A stretch of 64,000 nt of DNA. Source: Actinobacillus minor NM305 (GTDB lineage Bacteria > Pseudomonadota > Gammaproteobacteria > Enterobacterales > Pasteurellaceae). The translations under genes were made by a program, and so were the position numbers. Within the stretch, counting starts at the first letter, position 1. Every line of letters begins with the position of its first letter. This document shows, piece after piece, positions 8,422-18,373 of this stretch. The notes beneath the pieces are model-generated. The model had not been told where the DNA came from. It saw only the letters and a program-made list of their open reading frames with translations, and ran no database searches. The stretch is from contig NZ_ACQL01000055.1 in NCBI RefSeq assembly GCF_000175195.1, forward strand, positions 88,036 to 152,035. The letters are read 5' to 3'.

Positions 8422-9523
8422 CGCTTAAGACAACCTCCCAGCCTTCGTGCCACGTTAATGCCACTTTTTGACCGACAGAATGGTCGATATGCGGATCATC
8501 TTCATTGAAGAATTCGCTTACTAAAACATTCATTCCATTGTGATCTAATTTCACGCTTGATTCTAGCGTCATACCTTTATAGTTACGATCTGTAATATGA
8601 CCGATAATCGCTTTTGAGCTTTCATCTTCATCAAGTTCTTCAATCACAATATCTTCAGGACGTAATAATACTTTCAGTTTTTGATTTGGCTTCACATCCA
8701 TATCTTCTACTTTAATATTACAAATACGACCTTCAACATTCGCTTTCACATTTGTTGCATCAACACGCTCAATCGCCGTTGCATCAAATACGTTAATTTC
8801 ACCAATGAAACGAGCAACGAAAAGGTTTTTCGGTTCTTCATAAATTTCACGTGGTGAACCGTCTTGAGCAATTTTACCTGCATTCATCACGATAATACGA
8901 TCTGACATAGTTAATGCCTCTTCCTGATCGTGAGTAACGAAAATAAAGGTAATGCCTAATTGGCGTTGTAATGCTTTCAATTCATTTTGCATTTCTTTAC
9001 GCAATTTGTAGTCTAATGCAGAAAGTGATTCGTCTAATAGCAATACTTTCGGTTTGTTTACCACTGCACGAGCAATCGCAATACGTTGTTGCTGACCACC
9101 GGAAAGTTGTGCCGGTTTTTGCTCCGCACGGTCTTCAAGACGAACCATACGTAACGCTTCCATGACACGTGGCTTAATTTGCTCATTTGGTACTTTTTGC
9201 ATACGCAATCCAAATGCCACGTTTTCAAAAATGGTCATATGTGGGAAAAGCGCATAACTTTGGAAAACAGTATTAACAGGGCGATGTTCTGCAGGAACGT
9301 TAGATACATCTTGACCATCAAGAATAATCGACCCCTCTGTCAATTCCTCAAAACCTGCAATTAAACGTAATGCGGTTGTTTTACCACAACCCGAAGGCCC
9401 TAAAATTGTTAAAAATTCACCATCGTTAATGGTTAAATTCAAATCTTTAAGAATCGTTTTGCTACCATAGCTTTTAGTAACATTGCGAAGTTCGATGATC
9501 GGTTTTCTGTCTAACTTTTCCAT
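8411..9523 (-). CDS. potA: Spermidine/putrescine ABC transporter ATP-binding protein PotA
   Basis: 370 residues. Walker [10 protein letters not shown] at residues 42-50, Q-loop region [13 protein letters not shown], signature [14 protein letters not shown], Walker [13 protein letters not shown], and the switch histidine in [10 protein letters not shown]. The C-terminal third (about residue 240 on, [19 protein letters not shown] and LRPEDI) is the TOBE/regulatory domain of PotA. It powers polyamine import through PotBC at the inner membrane. First gene of the operon; the 256-bp gap upstream is shared with the divergent rep gene and holds the promoters. Confidence 0.93.
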   Translation of the reverse strand: MEKLDRKPIIELRNVTKSYGSKTILKDLNLTINDGEFLTILGPSGCGKTTALRLIAGFEELTEGSIILDGQDVSNVPAEHRPVNTVFQSYALFPHMTIFENVAFGLRMQKVPNEQIKPRVMEALRMVRLEDRAEQKPAQLSGGQQQRIAIARAVVNKPKVLLLDESLSALDYKLRKEMQNELKALQRQLGITFIFVTHDQEEALTMSDRIIVMNAGKIAQDGSPREIYEEPKNLFVARFIGEINVFDATAIERVDATNVKANVEGRICNIKVEDMDVKPNQKLKVLLRPEDIVIEELDEDESSKAIIGHITDRNYKGMTLESSVKLDHNGMNVLVSEFFNEDDPHIDHSVGQKVALTWHEGWEVVLSDDE

Positions 9524-9779
9524 CTACTGCCGTTTTCCCCTATCAAAATACGTTGAGAAAATTCATTGCCAGCCAATTTGGCTTACAATACAAACATAAT
9601 AAAAATCAATAAGCTATAATATAGCGAATGACTAGATATTGAAAGCAAAAAATGACTTTTTAGGCAAATTATTCCAAGAATAAGCGGTCATCTTTTTTTT
9701 CATATTTTACGAATTGCTAAACAAATTAGACCGCTTGCCAGCTTTTCGTTAAAATAAAGAAAAACATAAAGAAAAGAAC
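9524..9779. promoter_or_regulatory. Divergent promoter region between potA and rep
   Basis: 256 bp, very AT-rich, with no coding sequence I can support. It contains an inverted pair of the uptake-signal core (AAGCGGTC at 9682-9689 and GACCGCTT at 9729-9736) with a T8-9 tract between, which could fold into a hairpin. I could not single out convincing -35/-10 pairs. Confidence 0.5.
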
Positions 9780-11798
9780 ATGAAATTAAACGATCAACAA
9801 CAACAAGCCGTTGAATATGTAAAAGGTGCTTGCTTAGTGCTTGCCGGGGCAGGTTCGGGCAAAACTCGGGTAATCATCAATAAAATTGCCCATTTAATTG
9901 CATACTGTGGTTATTCACCAAAACAAATTGCTGCTGTAACCTTTACCAATAAAGCTGCACGGGAAATGCGTGAACGTGTGGCACATTCTATTGGTAAAGA
10001 AAAAAGTAAAGGACTTACCATTTCCACCTTTCACACACTTGGGTTTGAAATCTTAAAACGTGAATATAAATTACTCGGTTTTAAATCGGGAATGACATTA
10101 TTTGATGAGCACGATCAATTAGCATTATTAAAACACTTACTACCCGAAACGGTAAGCGAAGATAAAGATCTGTTAAAACAGCTCATTAGCGCCATTTCAA
10201 ACTGGAAAAACGATTTACTTTCTCCGGAAATGGTTATTTCGCATACAAAAACCGAGCGAGACCGTGTTTTTTCTCACTTTTATCAACTTTATCAAAATCA
10301 ATTAAGAGCCTATAACGCTCTGGATTTTGATGATTTAATTATGTTGCCCGTGTTGCTCTTTCGTCAATTTCCGGAAGCTAAAGAACGCTGGCAACAAAAA
10401 ATTCGTTATTTACTGGTTGATGAATACCAAGACACCAATACCAGCCAATATGAACTCATCAAGCTTATTGTTGGCAAAGAGGCGAATTTTACCGTTGTAG
10501 GTGATGATGACCAATCCATCTACTCTTGGCGTGGTGCAAAGCCTGAAAATATGCAACGTTTACGGGAAAATTTTGATCTTAAAGTCATTAAGCTGGAACA
10601 AAACTATCGTTCCAGCCAACGTATTTTACATTGCGCTAACATTCTGATCGATAATAATGATCATATCTTTCAAAAACGCCTTTTTTCACAGCTTGGAGAA
10701 GGTGAAAAACTCAATGTTATAGAAGCCAAAAATGAAGAACATGAAGCTGAACGTATTGTTGGTGAGTTGATTGCCCATCGTTTTTCTAAAAAAACAAAAT
10801 ATAAAGACTATGCCATTCTTTATCGAGGGAACCATCAATCTCGCTTGCTTGAAAAATTATTGATGCAAAATCGTATTCCTTACAAAATTTCAGGCGGAAC
10901 AAGCTTTTTTGCTCGCGCTGAGATTAAAGATATGATGGCATATTTACGTTTAGTGGTAAATCAAGATGATGATGCAGCTTTTTTACGCATCGTTAATGTT
11001 CCTAAACGAGAAATCGGTGCGGCTACTCTCGAAAAATTAGGGCAATTAGCAAATGAAAAGCAGATTAGCCTTTTTGAAGCGATTTTTGATTTCGAGCTTA
11101 TTCAACGCCTTACGCCAAAGCCTTATCAAGCACTACAAGATTTTGCACACTGGATTGTAAAGATTGCTGATCAAGCAGAACGAGTTGATCCTTTAGAAGC
11201 TGTTAAAGATCTTTTATCACACATTCAATATGAAGCCTATCTTTACGAAACAGCAACATCACCTAAAGCGGCTGAAATGCAAAGTAAGAATGTTGAAACA
11301 TTATTTGAATGGGTACAAAGTATGTTAGAAGGCGATGAATTGGAAGAGCCTATGACGCTAGTTCAAGTCGTAAACCGTTTAACATTGCGAGATATGCTGG
11401 AGCGAAGCGAAGAAGATGATGAGACGGATCAAGTTCAACTAATGACCCTTCACGCCTCCAAAGGCTTAGAATTTCCACATGTATTTTTGATCGGTATGGA
11501 AGAAGGTATTTTACCCCATCAAACCAGCTTAGATGAAGACAATGTGGAAGAAGAACGCCGCTTAGCTTATGTTGGCATTACTCGGGCGCAGCAGACCCTA
11601 ACTTTTTCACTTTGTAAAGAACGCCGTCAATACGGGGAGGTGATACAAACCGAACCTAGCCGTTTTTTACTTGAACTTCCTCAAGATGATTTAATGTGGG
11701 AACGAGATAAACCTAAAATGACCGAAGCTGAAAAAGTGGAAAAAACCTCAGCCCATATTGCGAATTTAATGGCACAGTTAAAAGCGAATAGGAAATAG
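9780..11798 (+). CDS. rep: ATP-dependent DNA helicase Rep
   Basis: 672 residues against 673 for E. coli Rep, a 3'-5' superfamily 1 helicase that helps replication forks pass protein roadblocks and restart. Helicase motifs are in order: Walker A AGAGSGKT (22-29), motif Ia [12 protein letters not shown], motif [12 protein letters not shown], motif [17 protein letters not shown], motif [14 protein letters not shown], motif [16 protein letters not shown] and motif [26 protein letters not shown] and overall length separate Rep from UvrD and PcrA. It ends 3 bp before the zinc-finger gene, so the three following genes form one operon. Confidence 0.95.
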   Translation: MKLNDQQQQAVEYVKGACLVLAGAGSGKTRVIINKIAHLIAYCGYSPKQIAAVTFTNKAAREMRERVAHSIGKEKSKGLTISTFHTLGFEILKREYKLLGFKSGMTLFDEHDQLALLKHLLPETVSEDKDLLKQLISAISNWKNDLLSPEMVISHTKTERDRVFSHFYQLYQNQLRAYNALDFDDLIMLPVLLFRQFPEAKERWQQKIRYLLVDEYQDTNTSQYELIKLIVGKEANFTVVGDDDQSIYSWRGAKPENMQRLRENFDLKVIKLEQNYRSSQRILHCANILIDNNDHIFQKRLFSQLGEGEKLNVIEAKNEEHEAERIVGELIAHRFSKKTKYKDYAILYRGNHQSRLLEKLLMQNRIPYKISGGTSFFARAEIKDMMAYLRLVVNQDDDAAFLRIVNVPKREIGAATLEKLGQLANEKQISLFEAIFDFELIQRLTPKPYQALQDFAHWIVKIADQAERVDPLEAVKDLLSHIQYEAYLYETATSPKAAEMQSKNVETLFEWVQSMLEGDELEEPMTLVQVVNRLTLRDMLERSEEDDETDQVQLMTLHASKGLEFPHVFLIGMEEGILPHQTSLDEDNVEEERRLAYVGITRAQQTLTFSLCKERRQYGEVIQTEPSRFLLELPQDDLMWERDKPKMTEAEKVEKTSAHIANLMAQLKANRK

Positions 11799-11801
11799 CA
11801 T

Positions 11802-12335
11802 ATGTCGTTATTTAAATCCACGAAAAAAGAGGAACATTGCCCTGATTGTGGTGCAATTTTGCAAATAAAACAGGGGAAACGAGGCTTGTTTCTCGGTTGT
11901 ACTAACTACCCAAAATGCGAATATATTAAGCCTCTTCAGCAGAACTATCACGTGATTAAAACCCTTGAAGAAAGCTGCCCTGAATGTGGACATTTGCTTC
12001 AAATCAAACAAGGGCATTTAGGTATGTTTATTGGTTGTAGCAATTACCCAACTTGCCATTTTATCGTTCACGAACAGCAAGAAGAGAGTGAAGAGACTAA
12101 TTTTATTTGCCCAGAATGTAAACAACATCAACTGATTGCAAGGAAAGGACGGGCGGGGAAAATTTTTTATGGTTGCCGTGGCTATCCCCAATGTAAATTT
12201 ACGCTCACGCATAAACCGGTACTAAAAACCTGCCCACAATGTCATTGCGCTTTAGCCACGTTAAAAAAAGAAGGGTATTACCAATGTGCAAACAAGCATT
12301 GCCAACATCTATTTAAAGAAGAGACGAATGAATAA
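11802..12335 (+). CDS. yrdD: Topoisomerase-type C4 zinc-finger protein (YrdD-like)
   Basis: 177 residues built from four C4 zinc ribbons of the kind at the C-terminus of topoisomerase I: CPDCG…GCTNYPKCEY, CPECG…GCSNYPTCHF, CPECK…GCRGYPQCKF and a fourth CPQCH…CANKHCQHL. The family binds nucleic acid, but no catalytic domain is present and its role is not established. In E. coli yrdD sits beside tsaC (yrdC), and here too: tsaC begins inside its last codons. Known function beyond DNA/RNA binding is lacking. Confidence 0.85.
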   Translation: MSLFKSTKKEEHCPDCGAILQIKQGKRGLFLGCTNYPKCEYIKPLQQNYHVIKTLEESCPECGHLLQIKQGHLGMFIGCSNYPTCHFIVHEQQEESEETNFICPECKQHQLIARKGRAGKIFYGCRGYPQCKFTLTHKPVLKTCPQCHCALATLKKEGYYQCANKHCQHLFKEETNE

Positions 12336-12882
12336 TTTAGAACAAATTTTAGCAAAAATTAAACAAAATCAAGTTGTTGCCTACCCGACTGAAGCCGTTT
12401 TTGGTTTAGGATGTAATCCTAATAGCGAACAAGCGGTCAAATTATTGCTTGATTTGAAAAAACGCCCTGAAGAAAAAGGGCTTATTCTGATTGCTCATGA
12501 TGTTGAATTACTCCGCCCTTATATTGATGAAAGCCAACTTAGCGAAACCGAATGGCAACGGTTGAACACGCTACAAGAACAAGCGATTACTTGGATTATG
12601 CCGGCTAAAACAAATGTACCACGTTATTTAACCGGCAAATTTAACTCTATTGCAGTGAGAATTTGTCACACACCAGCCGTGGTTGCTTTATGTGAAAAGT
12701 TACAATCCGCCCTCACCTCTACAAGTGCAAATCTATCCGGTTTAACCCCTTGTCGAACATACCACGAAGTTTATGCCCAATTTGGACAATATTTCCCGGT
12801 TTTAGAAGCAACAACAGACGGCAAAACCAATCCATCTGAAATTCGAGATATTTTCACACAAAAAGTTTTTAGAGCCGGATAA
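12328..12882 (+). CDS. tsaC: Threonylcarbamoyl-AMP synthase TsaC
   Basis: 184 residues of the Sua5/YciO/YrdC family (E. coli TsaC 190). It makes threonylcarbamoyl-AMP from threonine, bicarbonate and ATP for the t6A37 modification of ANN-decoding tRNAs. Visible motifs are VVAYPTEAVFGLGCNP, KKRPEEKGLILIA, AVRICHTPAV and STSANLSG. I chose the ATG at 12328, which overlaps the yrdD stop by 8 bp, because the longer frame from 12286 adds 14 residues not expected in the family. Last gene of the rep-yrdD-tsaC run. Confidence 0.93.
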   Translation: MNNLEQILAKIKQNQVVAYPTEAVFGLGCNPNSEQAVKLLLDLKKRPEEKGLILIAHDVELLRPYIDESQLSETEWQRLNTLQEQAITWIMPAKTNVPRYLTGKFNSIAVRICHTPAVVALCEKLQSALTSTSANLSGLTPCRTYHEVYAQFGQYFPVLEATTDGKTNPSEIRDIFTQKVFRAG

Positions 12883-12914
12883 ACAAAGAGGGTATATATT
12901 TACCCTCAATGACA

Positions 12915-13817
12915 TTACATAGATACAATCACACATTCAGCAACGCTACGCGCATTAGATTGTGCATTAGAAGTTGCGGCTCTGTCTCCAATTGGTCCAA
13001 CAAAAACCCTATTCCAATCAGCACTTGTTGCGATTCTCGCATTAAAGCCTGCCATCGCTAAGCGAGCCTGTACATTTTCCGCTTGGGCAGGATTTTTAAA
13101 GGCACCACATTGCAAACCAAATCGACCTGTTGAAGCAGATTTTTCAGCTTGTTTTGTTTCTGGCGCTTTTGTTTTAGTTTGCTCTTTTTTCGCTACTTCA
13201 AGCTTGGTTTGTTCTGCCTTTGATTTGTCTGCTTTTTGTTCATTTTCTGTGGTGGTTGCTTTCTTTTGTGCTAACTCTTGCTGTTTTTTCAGCTCCGCTT
13301 GCTTACGTTTTTCTTCTAACTTACGCTTCTCTTCAGCCAATTTCTGCTCTTGTGCCTTTTGAGCGGCGAGTTCTGCCTCAGAAGGCTGAGCAACCGTTTT
13401 TTCTTTTGATACGGTGGTTTCTGTTTGCACTTGAGCTTTTTCAACTGAAGCTTGTTCTACCGCTAAACGAGCAAGTTCTTCTTGCTTACGCTTTTCTTCT
13501 AGCTGTTTTAACTGTTCTGGAGAAAGTTGTGCTAATTTTTCTTGTGTTTTCTTCGTTGGATTTGTTACCACTTCACGCGTTTCCAAGTCACGAATATAGC
13601 TATATACTTCTTCAGGTCGGCTTGGAAGATTGGTTCCATTTGGCACAGGTTTAGTTGCTTCAACAGGAACAGGAATAGTTGGTGCAGGTGCATTTTCTTT
13701 TAACAACCACAAGCCAGCCCCCATTGCCAAAAGTAACACGACCACGATGGATAAAATTGTCGATTTGCTCACACCACTTTTTTTCTTTGAGCGAGCCATA
13801 TAATCACGTCTAGGCAC
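12915..13817 (-). CDS. ftsN: Cell division protein FtsN (SPOR domain)
   Basis: 300 residues. The short cytoplasmic tail MPRRDYMARSKKK carries the RDY motif used by FtsN to contact FtsA. One membrane span (ILSIVVVLLLAMGAGLWLL, about 21-39) is followed by a long Lys/Glu/Gln-rich periplasmic linker with coiled-coil character (about 95-215) and a C-terminal SPOR domain (about 228-300: FGLQCGAFKNPAQAENVQARLAMAGF…RVFVGPIGDRAAT) that binds denuded peptidoglycan at the septum. FtsN triggers septal wall synthesis through FtsQLB-FtsWI. The start MPRRDY is preferred to the internal MARSK because the RDY motif would otherwise be lost. Confidence 0.88.
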   Translation of the reverse strand: MPRRDYMARSKKKSGVSKSTILSIVVVLLLAMGAGLWLLKENAPAPTIPVPVEATKPVPNGTNLPSRPEEVYSYIRDLETREVVTNPTKKTQEKLAQLSPEQLKQLEEKRKQEELARLAVEQASVEKAQVQTETTVSKEKTVAQPSEAELAAQKAQEQKLAEEKRKLEEKRKQAELKKQQELAQKKATTTENEQKADKSKAEQTKLEVAKKEQTKTKAPETKQAEKSASTGRFGLQCGAFKNPAQAENVQARLAMAGFNARIATSADWNRVFVGPIGDRAATSNAQSNARSVAECVIVSM

Positions 13818-13870
13818 TTTATTTTTACCTTATAAATTAAAGATGGAAAATTGGTAAATTTTACTGAAAA

Positions 13871-13906
13871 AATAACCGCTTGCCTATCATCTCACAAGCG
13901 GTTATT
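13871..13906 (-). terminator. Uptake-signal inverted pair acting as terminator
   Basis: AATAACCGCTTG and CAAGCGGTTATT form a 12-bp perfect stem with a 12-base loop, followed on the minus strand by six T. It lies between the rsmJ stop and ftsN. Paired uptake signal sequences used as terminators are a known Pasteurellaceae feature. Confidence 0.8.
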
Positions 13907-13943
13907 TAAAATTTTTTGTAAATCTTTGTTAAATTTATTGATT

Positions 13944-14693
13944 TTACCGATGTGATAAATACACATCAAACCGATGATTCTTCGTTTCTTGGCTAAAATC
14001 AGGCTTCTGCTCTGCTAAAAACGGGGCATAATCGGGGCGTTTAACCACCACCCGTTTACGAGCCAACTGTTTTGCCGGTAAAAAGAAATCATCAGAATCC
14101 AAATCTGCCCCAACCAAATGCTGGAATACTCTCATCTCTTTTTTAACTAAAGCACTTTTCTGTTTATGCGGGTACATTGGGTCAAGGTAAACCACATCAG
14201 CAAAATCACAATTTGGATCAAACTCTGCAATAGAATGCACGGGCAACAAAATCATTCGCTCTCGCATAAAGTCGCCAATTTCTGCATCTTGATAAGCTCG
14301 ATTTAAACCATCTTCCAACAACGCACTGACCACAGGGTTTCGCTCAACCAATTTAACTTGGCAACCCACTGCCGCCAACACAAAAGCATCTCGCCCAAGC
14401 CCTGCGGTTGCATCAATCACCGTTGGCAAATAATCGCCTTTAATCCCAATTGCTTTTGCCACGGCTTCACCACGTCCGCCGCCAAATTTACGCCGATGAG
14501 CCATTGTGCCATCAACAAAATTCACTGCAATAGCCCCAAGTTTTGGCTCATCTAGTTTACGAAGCTCCAAACGTTCATTTGTTTGAACTAAAGCTAAAAT
14601 TGCATCGGGATTATGTTGAAGTTGCCATTTTTCACAGGTTTGTTGAAATTGTTCGGCAAAATCGCTTTCGTTAATTAATTGGATTTTTGTCAT
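13944..14693 (-). CDS. rsmJ: 16S rRNA (guanine1516-N2)-methyltransferase RsmJ
   Basis: 249 residues, the RsmJ/YhiQ length. The SAM-binding motif is [20 protein letters not shown] (about residues 91-110) and the catalytic loop [21 protein letters not shown] is characteristic. The N-terminal [24 protein letters not shown] segment is also typical. It methylates G1516 in helix 45 of 16S rRNA. Six bases separate it from the upstream M15 peptidase gene, and it is the last gene of that operon before a terminator. Confidence 0.92.
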   Translation of the reverse strand: MTKIQLINESDFAEQFQQTCEKWQLQHNPDAILALVQTNERLELRKLDEPKLGAIAVNFVDGTMAHRRKFGGGRGEAVAKAIGIKGDYLPTVIDATAGLGRDAFVLAAVGCQVKLVERNPVVSALLEDGLNRAYQDAEIGDFMRERMILLPVHSIAEFDPNCDFADVVYLDPMYPHKQKSALVKKEMRVFQHLVGADLDSDDFFLPAKQLARKRVVVKRPDYAPFLAEQKPDFSQETKNHRFDVYLSHR

Positions 14694-14699
14694 TATTTT

Positions 14700-15386
14700 T
14701 TACAATATGTAATGTTTAAAGACATCATCAATGTGCTGGCTCAGGCTACATTTCCCAGCCACATCTTCACCTTCCCACGCTATTTGCAAAATTTCAGGTG
14801 AAAGTAACCGCTCACACTGTTCTGCAATTGGGAAATAACTGATATGCCAAGGCTCTAAGCCAATTTGTTTGTCGTGATCCTCCATAAACGGAAAATAGAA
14901 ACCAAACTGTTCGGCATTGACTAACAGCCAATTTGTTAAACGTTGGAAATAGCCACCCGTTTGATATTCCCACGGCTCTAACATCAGTTTTTGCCCTTCT
15001 GGCAGTAAATCGGGATCAAAAATATCAATTTCCGTTCCCCAATGATGACGGCTCGCCCCCGGCACAGCAGACCAACGTAACATCGCTTGGCATTTTTGCC
15101 AATCGTCTAAGCAAGTCAAATCTAAGGCACAACCATTGTCATCGTGAACTTTACGCTCTCCGTTAAACTTTGCATTCCAGATCAATTTTTGCCGTTCAAA
15201 ATCACGATAGGTGCTGGCAGGTTGTAAGTTAAAGCCCGCCTGTTTTGCCGCTTGTTGTAGCTGTAAAAAAGCCTCTACGACTTCTGCTTGTAAAGCGTGT
15301 TTATCCGACAATGCATTCGGCAGTGGCACTAAATGCTCACGGCTTTTGCCCGTGAGGATTTCAGGTAAATTTGTAAAATTTTGCAT
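14700..15386 (-). CDS. D-alanyl-D-alanine carboxypeptidase-like M15 peptidase
   Basis: 228 residues of the VanY/M15B type. Zinc ligands are seen in SRHHWGTEIDIF (SxHxxGxxxD motif, His and Asp) and EPWHISY (third His). The upstream ASTYRDFERQKLIWNAKF matches the substrate-cleft region. No clear signal peptide is present, so the protein may be cytoplasmic or the location is unresolved; relatives trim peptidoglycan peptides. It starts 3 bp after dapE ends and is followed closely by rsmJ, so it shares the dapE transcript, which links it loosely to diaminopimelate and wall metabolism. Confidence 0.82.
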   Translation of the reverse strand: MQNFTNLPEILTGKSREHLVPLPNALSDKHALQAEVVEAFLQLQQAAKQAGFNLQPASTYRDFERQKLIWNAKFNGERKVHDDNGCALDLTCLDDWQKCQAMLRWSAVPGASRHHWGTEIDIFDPDLLPEGQKLMLEPWEYQTGGYFQRLTNWLLVNAEQFGFYFPFMEDHDKQIGLEPWHISYFPIAEQCERLLSPEILQIAWEGEDVAGKCSLSQHIDDVFKHYIL

Positions 15387-15389
15387 AAA

Positions 15390-16529
15390 TTAGACCGCTT
15401 GTAACAGTAATTTTTCGGCAATCTGGTAATACACTTCACCACATTTGCCCAAATCATTGACATTCACACATTCATTTACTTTATGAATGGTTTGGTTGAT
15501 TGGACCGAACTCAACCACTTCTGCACCCATTAAGGCGATAAAGCGTCCGTCTGATGTACCACCGCCAGTGTCTAATTTAGGCGTAATTTGTGTCACGTTT
15601 TCGACCGCTTGTATTGTGGCTTGAACCAGTTTTCCGTTGCCTGCTAAAAATGGTTTTCCCGACAAGTTCCACTCAATTCGATGTTTTAAACCGTGTTTTT
15701 GCAACATTTCGGCAACTTTAGCTTTAATAATTTCATCATTTACTTCAGTGCAATAACGTAAATTAAACTGCACATAAAGCTCGCCAGGGATCACGTTATT
15801 ACTGCCCGTGCCTGCTTTGATATTGGCGATTTGCAGACTTGTCGGTGGGAAAAATTCGTTGCCGTTATCCCATTGGTAAGCAGTCAGTTCGCTTAAAAAC
15901 GGCAGAGCCGTATGAACAGGGTTCTCAGCTAAATGGGGATAAGCAACGTGTCCTTGAATGCCTTCAATATAAAGATTGGCGGTAATCGAACCTCGGCGAC
16001 CATTTTTCACCACATCGCCTAGCTGTTTGGTGCTGGACGGCTCGCCCACTACGCAATAGTGGATTGGCTCTTGGCGTTGCATTAGGGTTTCTACGACTTT
16101 CACTGTACCGTCTTTGGCGGCAGCTTCTTCGTCAGACGTAATAAGCAAGGCAATTTTGCCCTGATGGTTAGGGTTGTTTTTTACAAAGGTTTCACAAGCG
16201 ATTACCATTGCTGCTAAAGACCCTTTCATATCCGCCGCACCACGCCCGTAAAGTACATCATCAACAATCTCGGCGGAAAATGGTGGATAAGTCCATTGAC
16301 TTTCATCGCCTTCAGGGACAACATCGGTATGTCCTGCAAAGGCTAAACAAGGATCGCCTTCGCCGTGAGTTGCCCATAAATTTAAGGTGTCGCCAAAAGG
16401 CAACCATTCCAGTTTAAATCCGACCGCTTGTAGTCGTTCAGCAATCAGCTGTTGGCAACCTTCATCATTTGGGCTGATGGATTTACGTTGGATAAGGGCT
16501 TGGGCTAATGTGATGATTTGTCTTTCCAT
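15390..16529 (-). CDS. dapE: Succinyl-diaminopimelate desuccinylase DapE
   Basis: 379 residues (usual about 375). Hydrolyses N-succinyl-LL-diaminopimelate to LL-DAP and succinate for lysine and peptidoglycan synthesis. M20 metal-binding motifs: [16 protein letters not shown] (first His, catalytic Asp), [15 protein letters not shown] (bridging Asp), [13 protein letters not shown] (catalytic Glu pair), VVGEPS and the C-terminal [11 protein letters not shown]is. The upstream neighbour arsC/yffB is the same as in E. coli (yffB-dapE). Its start overlaps the small membrane-protein gene by 25 bp, so translation is probably coupled. Confidence 0.95.
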   Translation of the reverse strand: MERQIITLAQALIQRKSISPNDEGCQQLIAERLQAVGFKLEWLPFGDTLNLWATHGEGDPCLAFAGHTDVVPEGDESQWTYPPFSAEIVDDVLYGRGAADMKGSLAAMVIACETFVKNNPNHQGKIALLITSDEEAAAKDGTVKVVETLMQRQEPIHYCVVGEPSSTKQLGDVVKNGRRGSITANLYIEGIQGHVAYPHLAENPVHTALPFLSELTAYQWDNGNEFFPPTSLQIANIKAGTGSNNVIPGELYVQFNLRYCTEVNDEIIKAKVAEMLQKHGLKHRIEWNLSGKPFLAGNGKLVQATIQAVENVTQITPKLDTGGGTSDGRFIALMGAEVVEFGPINQTIHKVNECVNVNDLGKCGEVYYQIAEKLLLQAV

Positions 16530-16831
16530 ATTGCTCTCAAAATATTAAACAGTTGATTTGTCCCTTTTGATAAAAAATACAATACCAAAAGGCAAAAAAA
16601 TATAAATCCAAATATAACTGGTAAATCGTATTTTAGAAAAATCGTAAAGGGTTTTTCATAAAGTTGCTCACATAACTCCAATGTCTCACACCCAGTAATG
16701 TCGATGATATCAACAATATCTCTGAAAGGAGAATACGAGGCAGAAAAAGCCAAAGGAGCGGCAATAAATAAAGCAATAATGCTGAGAGTAAACAGCCTTT
16801 TACTTAAATGCTTGAGCATATTCTTTTTCAT
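16505..16831 (-). CDS. Small two-span membrane protein, function unknown
   Basis: 108 residues from the ATG at 16831; a TTG three codons earlier is less likely. The N-terminus [20 protein letters not shown] then [13 protein letters not shown] looks like a signal peptide or first membrane anchor. A loop containing two cysteines ([17 protein letters not shown]) and a second span ([19 protein letters not shown]) follow. It overlaps the arsC-like gene by about 30 bp and dapE by 25 bp, an arrangement that argues for a real, co-translated gene. I do not recognise a family; nothing ties it to lysine synthesis except position. Confidence 0.6.
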   Translation of the reverse strand: MKKNMLKHLSKRLFTLSIIALFIAAPLAFSASYSPFRDIVDIIDITGCETLELCEQLYEKPFTIFLKYDLPVIFGFIFFCLLVLYFLSKGTNQLFNILRAIWKDKSSH

Positions 16832-17144
16832 CAAACCCAATCAACGCCACATCATCAGCAATCACAATCGGGCGCTTAATTAAGGTTGGCTGTTCGTTTA
16901 ACACCTTTAATGCCAGCTCTTTGTTAAGATTATTTTTAATCTCATCATCAAGCCCACGCCAAGTGGTGCTACGTTTATTGACTAAGTTTTCCCAGCCAAA
17001 TTTCTCTGCCATTTCAGCTAGCCAAACAGGATCTAAGCCATCAACACGGTAGTCGTGAAGCTGTGGGTTTAGGCTGTTATCTGCAAGCCATTTGATCGCT
17101 TTTTTCACAGTATCACAATTTTTAATGCCGTAGATTTTTGTCAT
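16800..17144 (-). CDS. yffB: ArsC/Spx-family reductase-like protein (YffB)
   Basis: 114 residues with the thioredoxin-like ArsC fold: MTKIYGIKNCDTVKKAIKWL has a single Cys at position 10 where arsenate reductases have theirs, and NKRSTTWRGL and LIKRPIVI are family motifs. Family members called YffB sit next to dapE in E. coli and bind glutathione; arsenate reduction is not demonstrated. First gene of the yffB, small membrane protein, dapE, M15 peptidase, rsmJ run. Confidence 0.85.
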   Translation of the reverse strand: MTKIYGIKNCDTVKKAIKWLADNSLNPQLHDYRVDGLDPVWLAEMAEKFGWENLVNKRSTTWRGLDDEIKNNLNKELALKVLNEQPTLIKRPIVIADDVALIGFDEKEYAQAFK

Positions 17145-17266
17145 TTTACCTTCCTTTTTTTATTCATATTCATTACCAGTAACACGTTGTTAGACAGGTT
17201 TATTGAAAAATATCAAATTGTTACATTCTAAGAATTAATTTTCCAGCTCTTTTTGTATTTTATACC

Positions 17267-17737
17267 CTAAATCAATGAAGCCTTTTTAAATAGAATTACT
17301 GTAAATACCCCTATAAGAAACCATATAATTGGAAATACTAGAAAAAATGTGGGGAAAGACATTTTTTTCTGATAAATCATATTGCATATAACCCAATGTA
17401 ATAAGATTATAATGATAAAATGCTCACTATACTCTGGCTCTAACAAACTTAATAACACGATAGCGAAAAAGACGCTACTCAAAATATTGACTAGATATTC
17501 TCTATAATCATCTTTCAATTTAAAAATAAAGATTAACATAGAAAAAAAGATGAGATGAATAGGATAATTATAAGATAGCAGTCCAGATATTATAATAAGA
17601 AATAAAAATACTAAGGATCTATACTTGAAAAAAGTTAGTAAGTAGCTTATTAGTATAATGACAAAAGACATCAATCCAATATGTTCAAAGAGATAGCTAA
17701 AGCACCTAAAACATATAATTAGATTTAACAACAACAT
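17267..17737 (-). CDS. Hypothetical multi-span membrane protein
   Basis: 156 residues, almost entirely hydrophobic, with about five predicted membrane segments (for example MSFVIILISYLLTFF, LVFLFLIIISGLL, LIFFSMLIFIF, ILSSVFFAIVLLSLL, FFLVFPIIWFLIGVF). No family recognised. The coding region is strongly AT-rich compared with flanking housekeeping genes. It starts 12 bp after the gene ending at 17750, so the two probably form a small operon inserted between yffB and folP. Confidence 0.5.
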   Translation of the reverse strand: MLLLNLIICFRCFSYLFEHIGLMSFVIILISYLLTFFKYRSLVFLFLIIISGLLSYNYPIHLIFFSMLIFIFKLKDDYREYLVNILSSVFFAIVLLSLLEPEYSEHFIIIILLHWVICNMIYQKKMSFPTFFLVFPIIWFLIGVFTVILFKKASLI

Positions 17738-17749
17738 AAAATTTCTCTT

Positions 17750-18312
17750 TTAGAATAAGTAGTTCTCTAATAAGTTGTATGCTTCTGCAACCCCATTTTC
17801 TTTACAATAAAAATTACCAGATAAAATATTATTTTCATAAGAGCCAAAAATCATATTGTATTGAACGATTATTTTTTCTAAGTTTTTATCGTAAAGTATA
17901 AATGTATTATGACCTAAAATATTTTCAGGGTATATATATGAATATATGTTGATATTAGGGTATTTATTATTTATAGCTCTTAGTCTATATTCTTTTCCAT
18001 AGAAATTCATTCTTGGCTGATATAAATTTCTATTTTTTATAAGAAAAGGGTTATCAATAAATTTGCTTTCAAGTATAGGATAAGATATCCATTTAGTATC
18101 TTTTAATAATTCACTAACACCCGACAATTCTCTCCACTCTTTAGGGGTTAAAAAACTTCTATTTCTTTGCCTTCCCACATTTTACAACGAATAGGTGTAA
18201 CTACAAGTACTATTATCATTTGGAGAAATACGGATAAGAATAATCCAAGGAAGATATAACAAAATCGATGTTTAAAAAAATTCTGTTTTAACTTATCCAA
18301 AAGACTATTCAT
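17750..18312 (-). pseudogene. Orphan membrane-anchored protein gene, apparently frameshifted at an A6 tract
   Basis: The ATG at 18312 has a good ribosome-binding site (GGAGAG) and encodes MNSLLDKLKQNFFKHR, one span (FCYIFLGLFLSVFLQMIIVLVV) and TPIRCKMWEGKEIEVF before a TAA at 18148-18150. A second frame carries on directly with LTPKEWRELSGVSELLKDTKW and runs 130 more residues to 17750. Adding one base in the A6 run (18150-18155) joins them into a 187-residue protein with one N-terminal anchor and a soluble Tyr/Asn-rich domain ending LLENYLF. The downstream frame has only a GTG of its own. No family recognised. Phase variation, decay or a sequencing error would each explain it. Confidence 0.55.
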
Positions 18313-18373
18313 CACAATATCTCTCCACCATTTCTTAGACACTTGTCTGAGATAGTAAGTTTTACTTTACTTT

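Noticed and set aside
12286..12327. Longer tsaC start
   Set aside because: Adds 14 residues absent from the family and overlaps the zinc-finger gene by 50 bp; the ATG at 12328 is adequate.
17267..18342. Toxin-antitoxin or phage immunity pair
   Set aside because: Size and strand would fit, but neither protein shows any toxin, antitoxin or DNA-binding motif; I keep them as orphans only.
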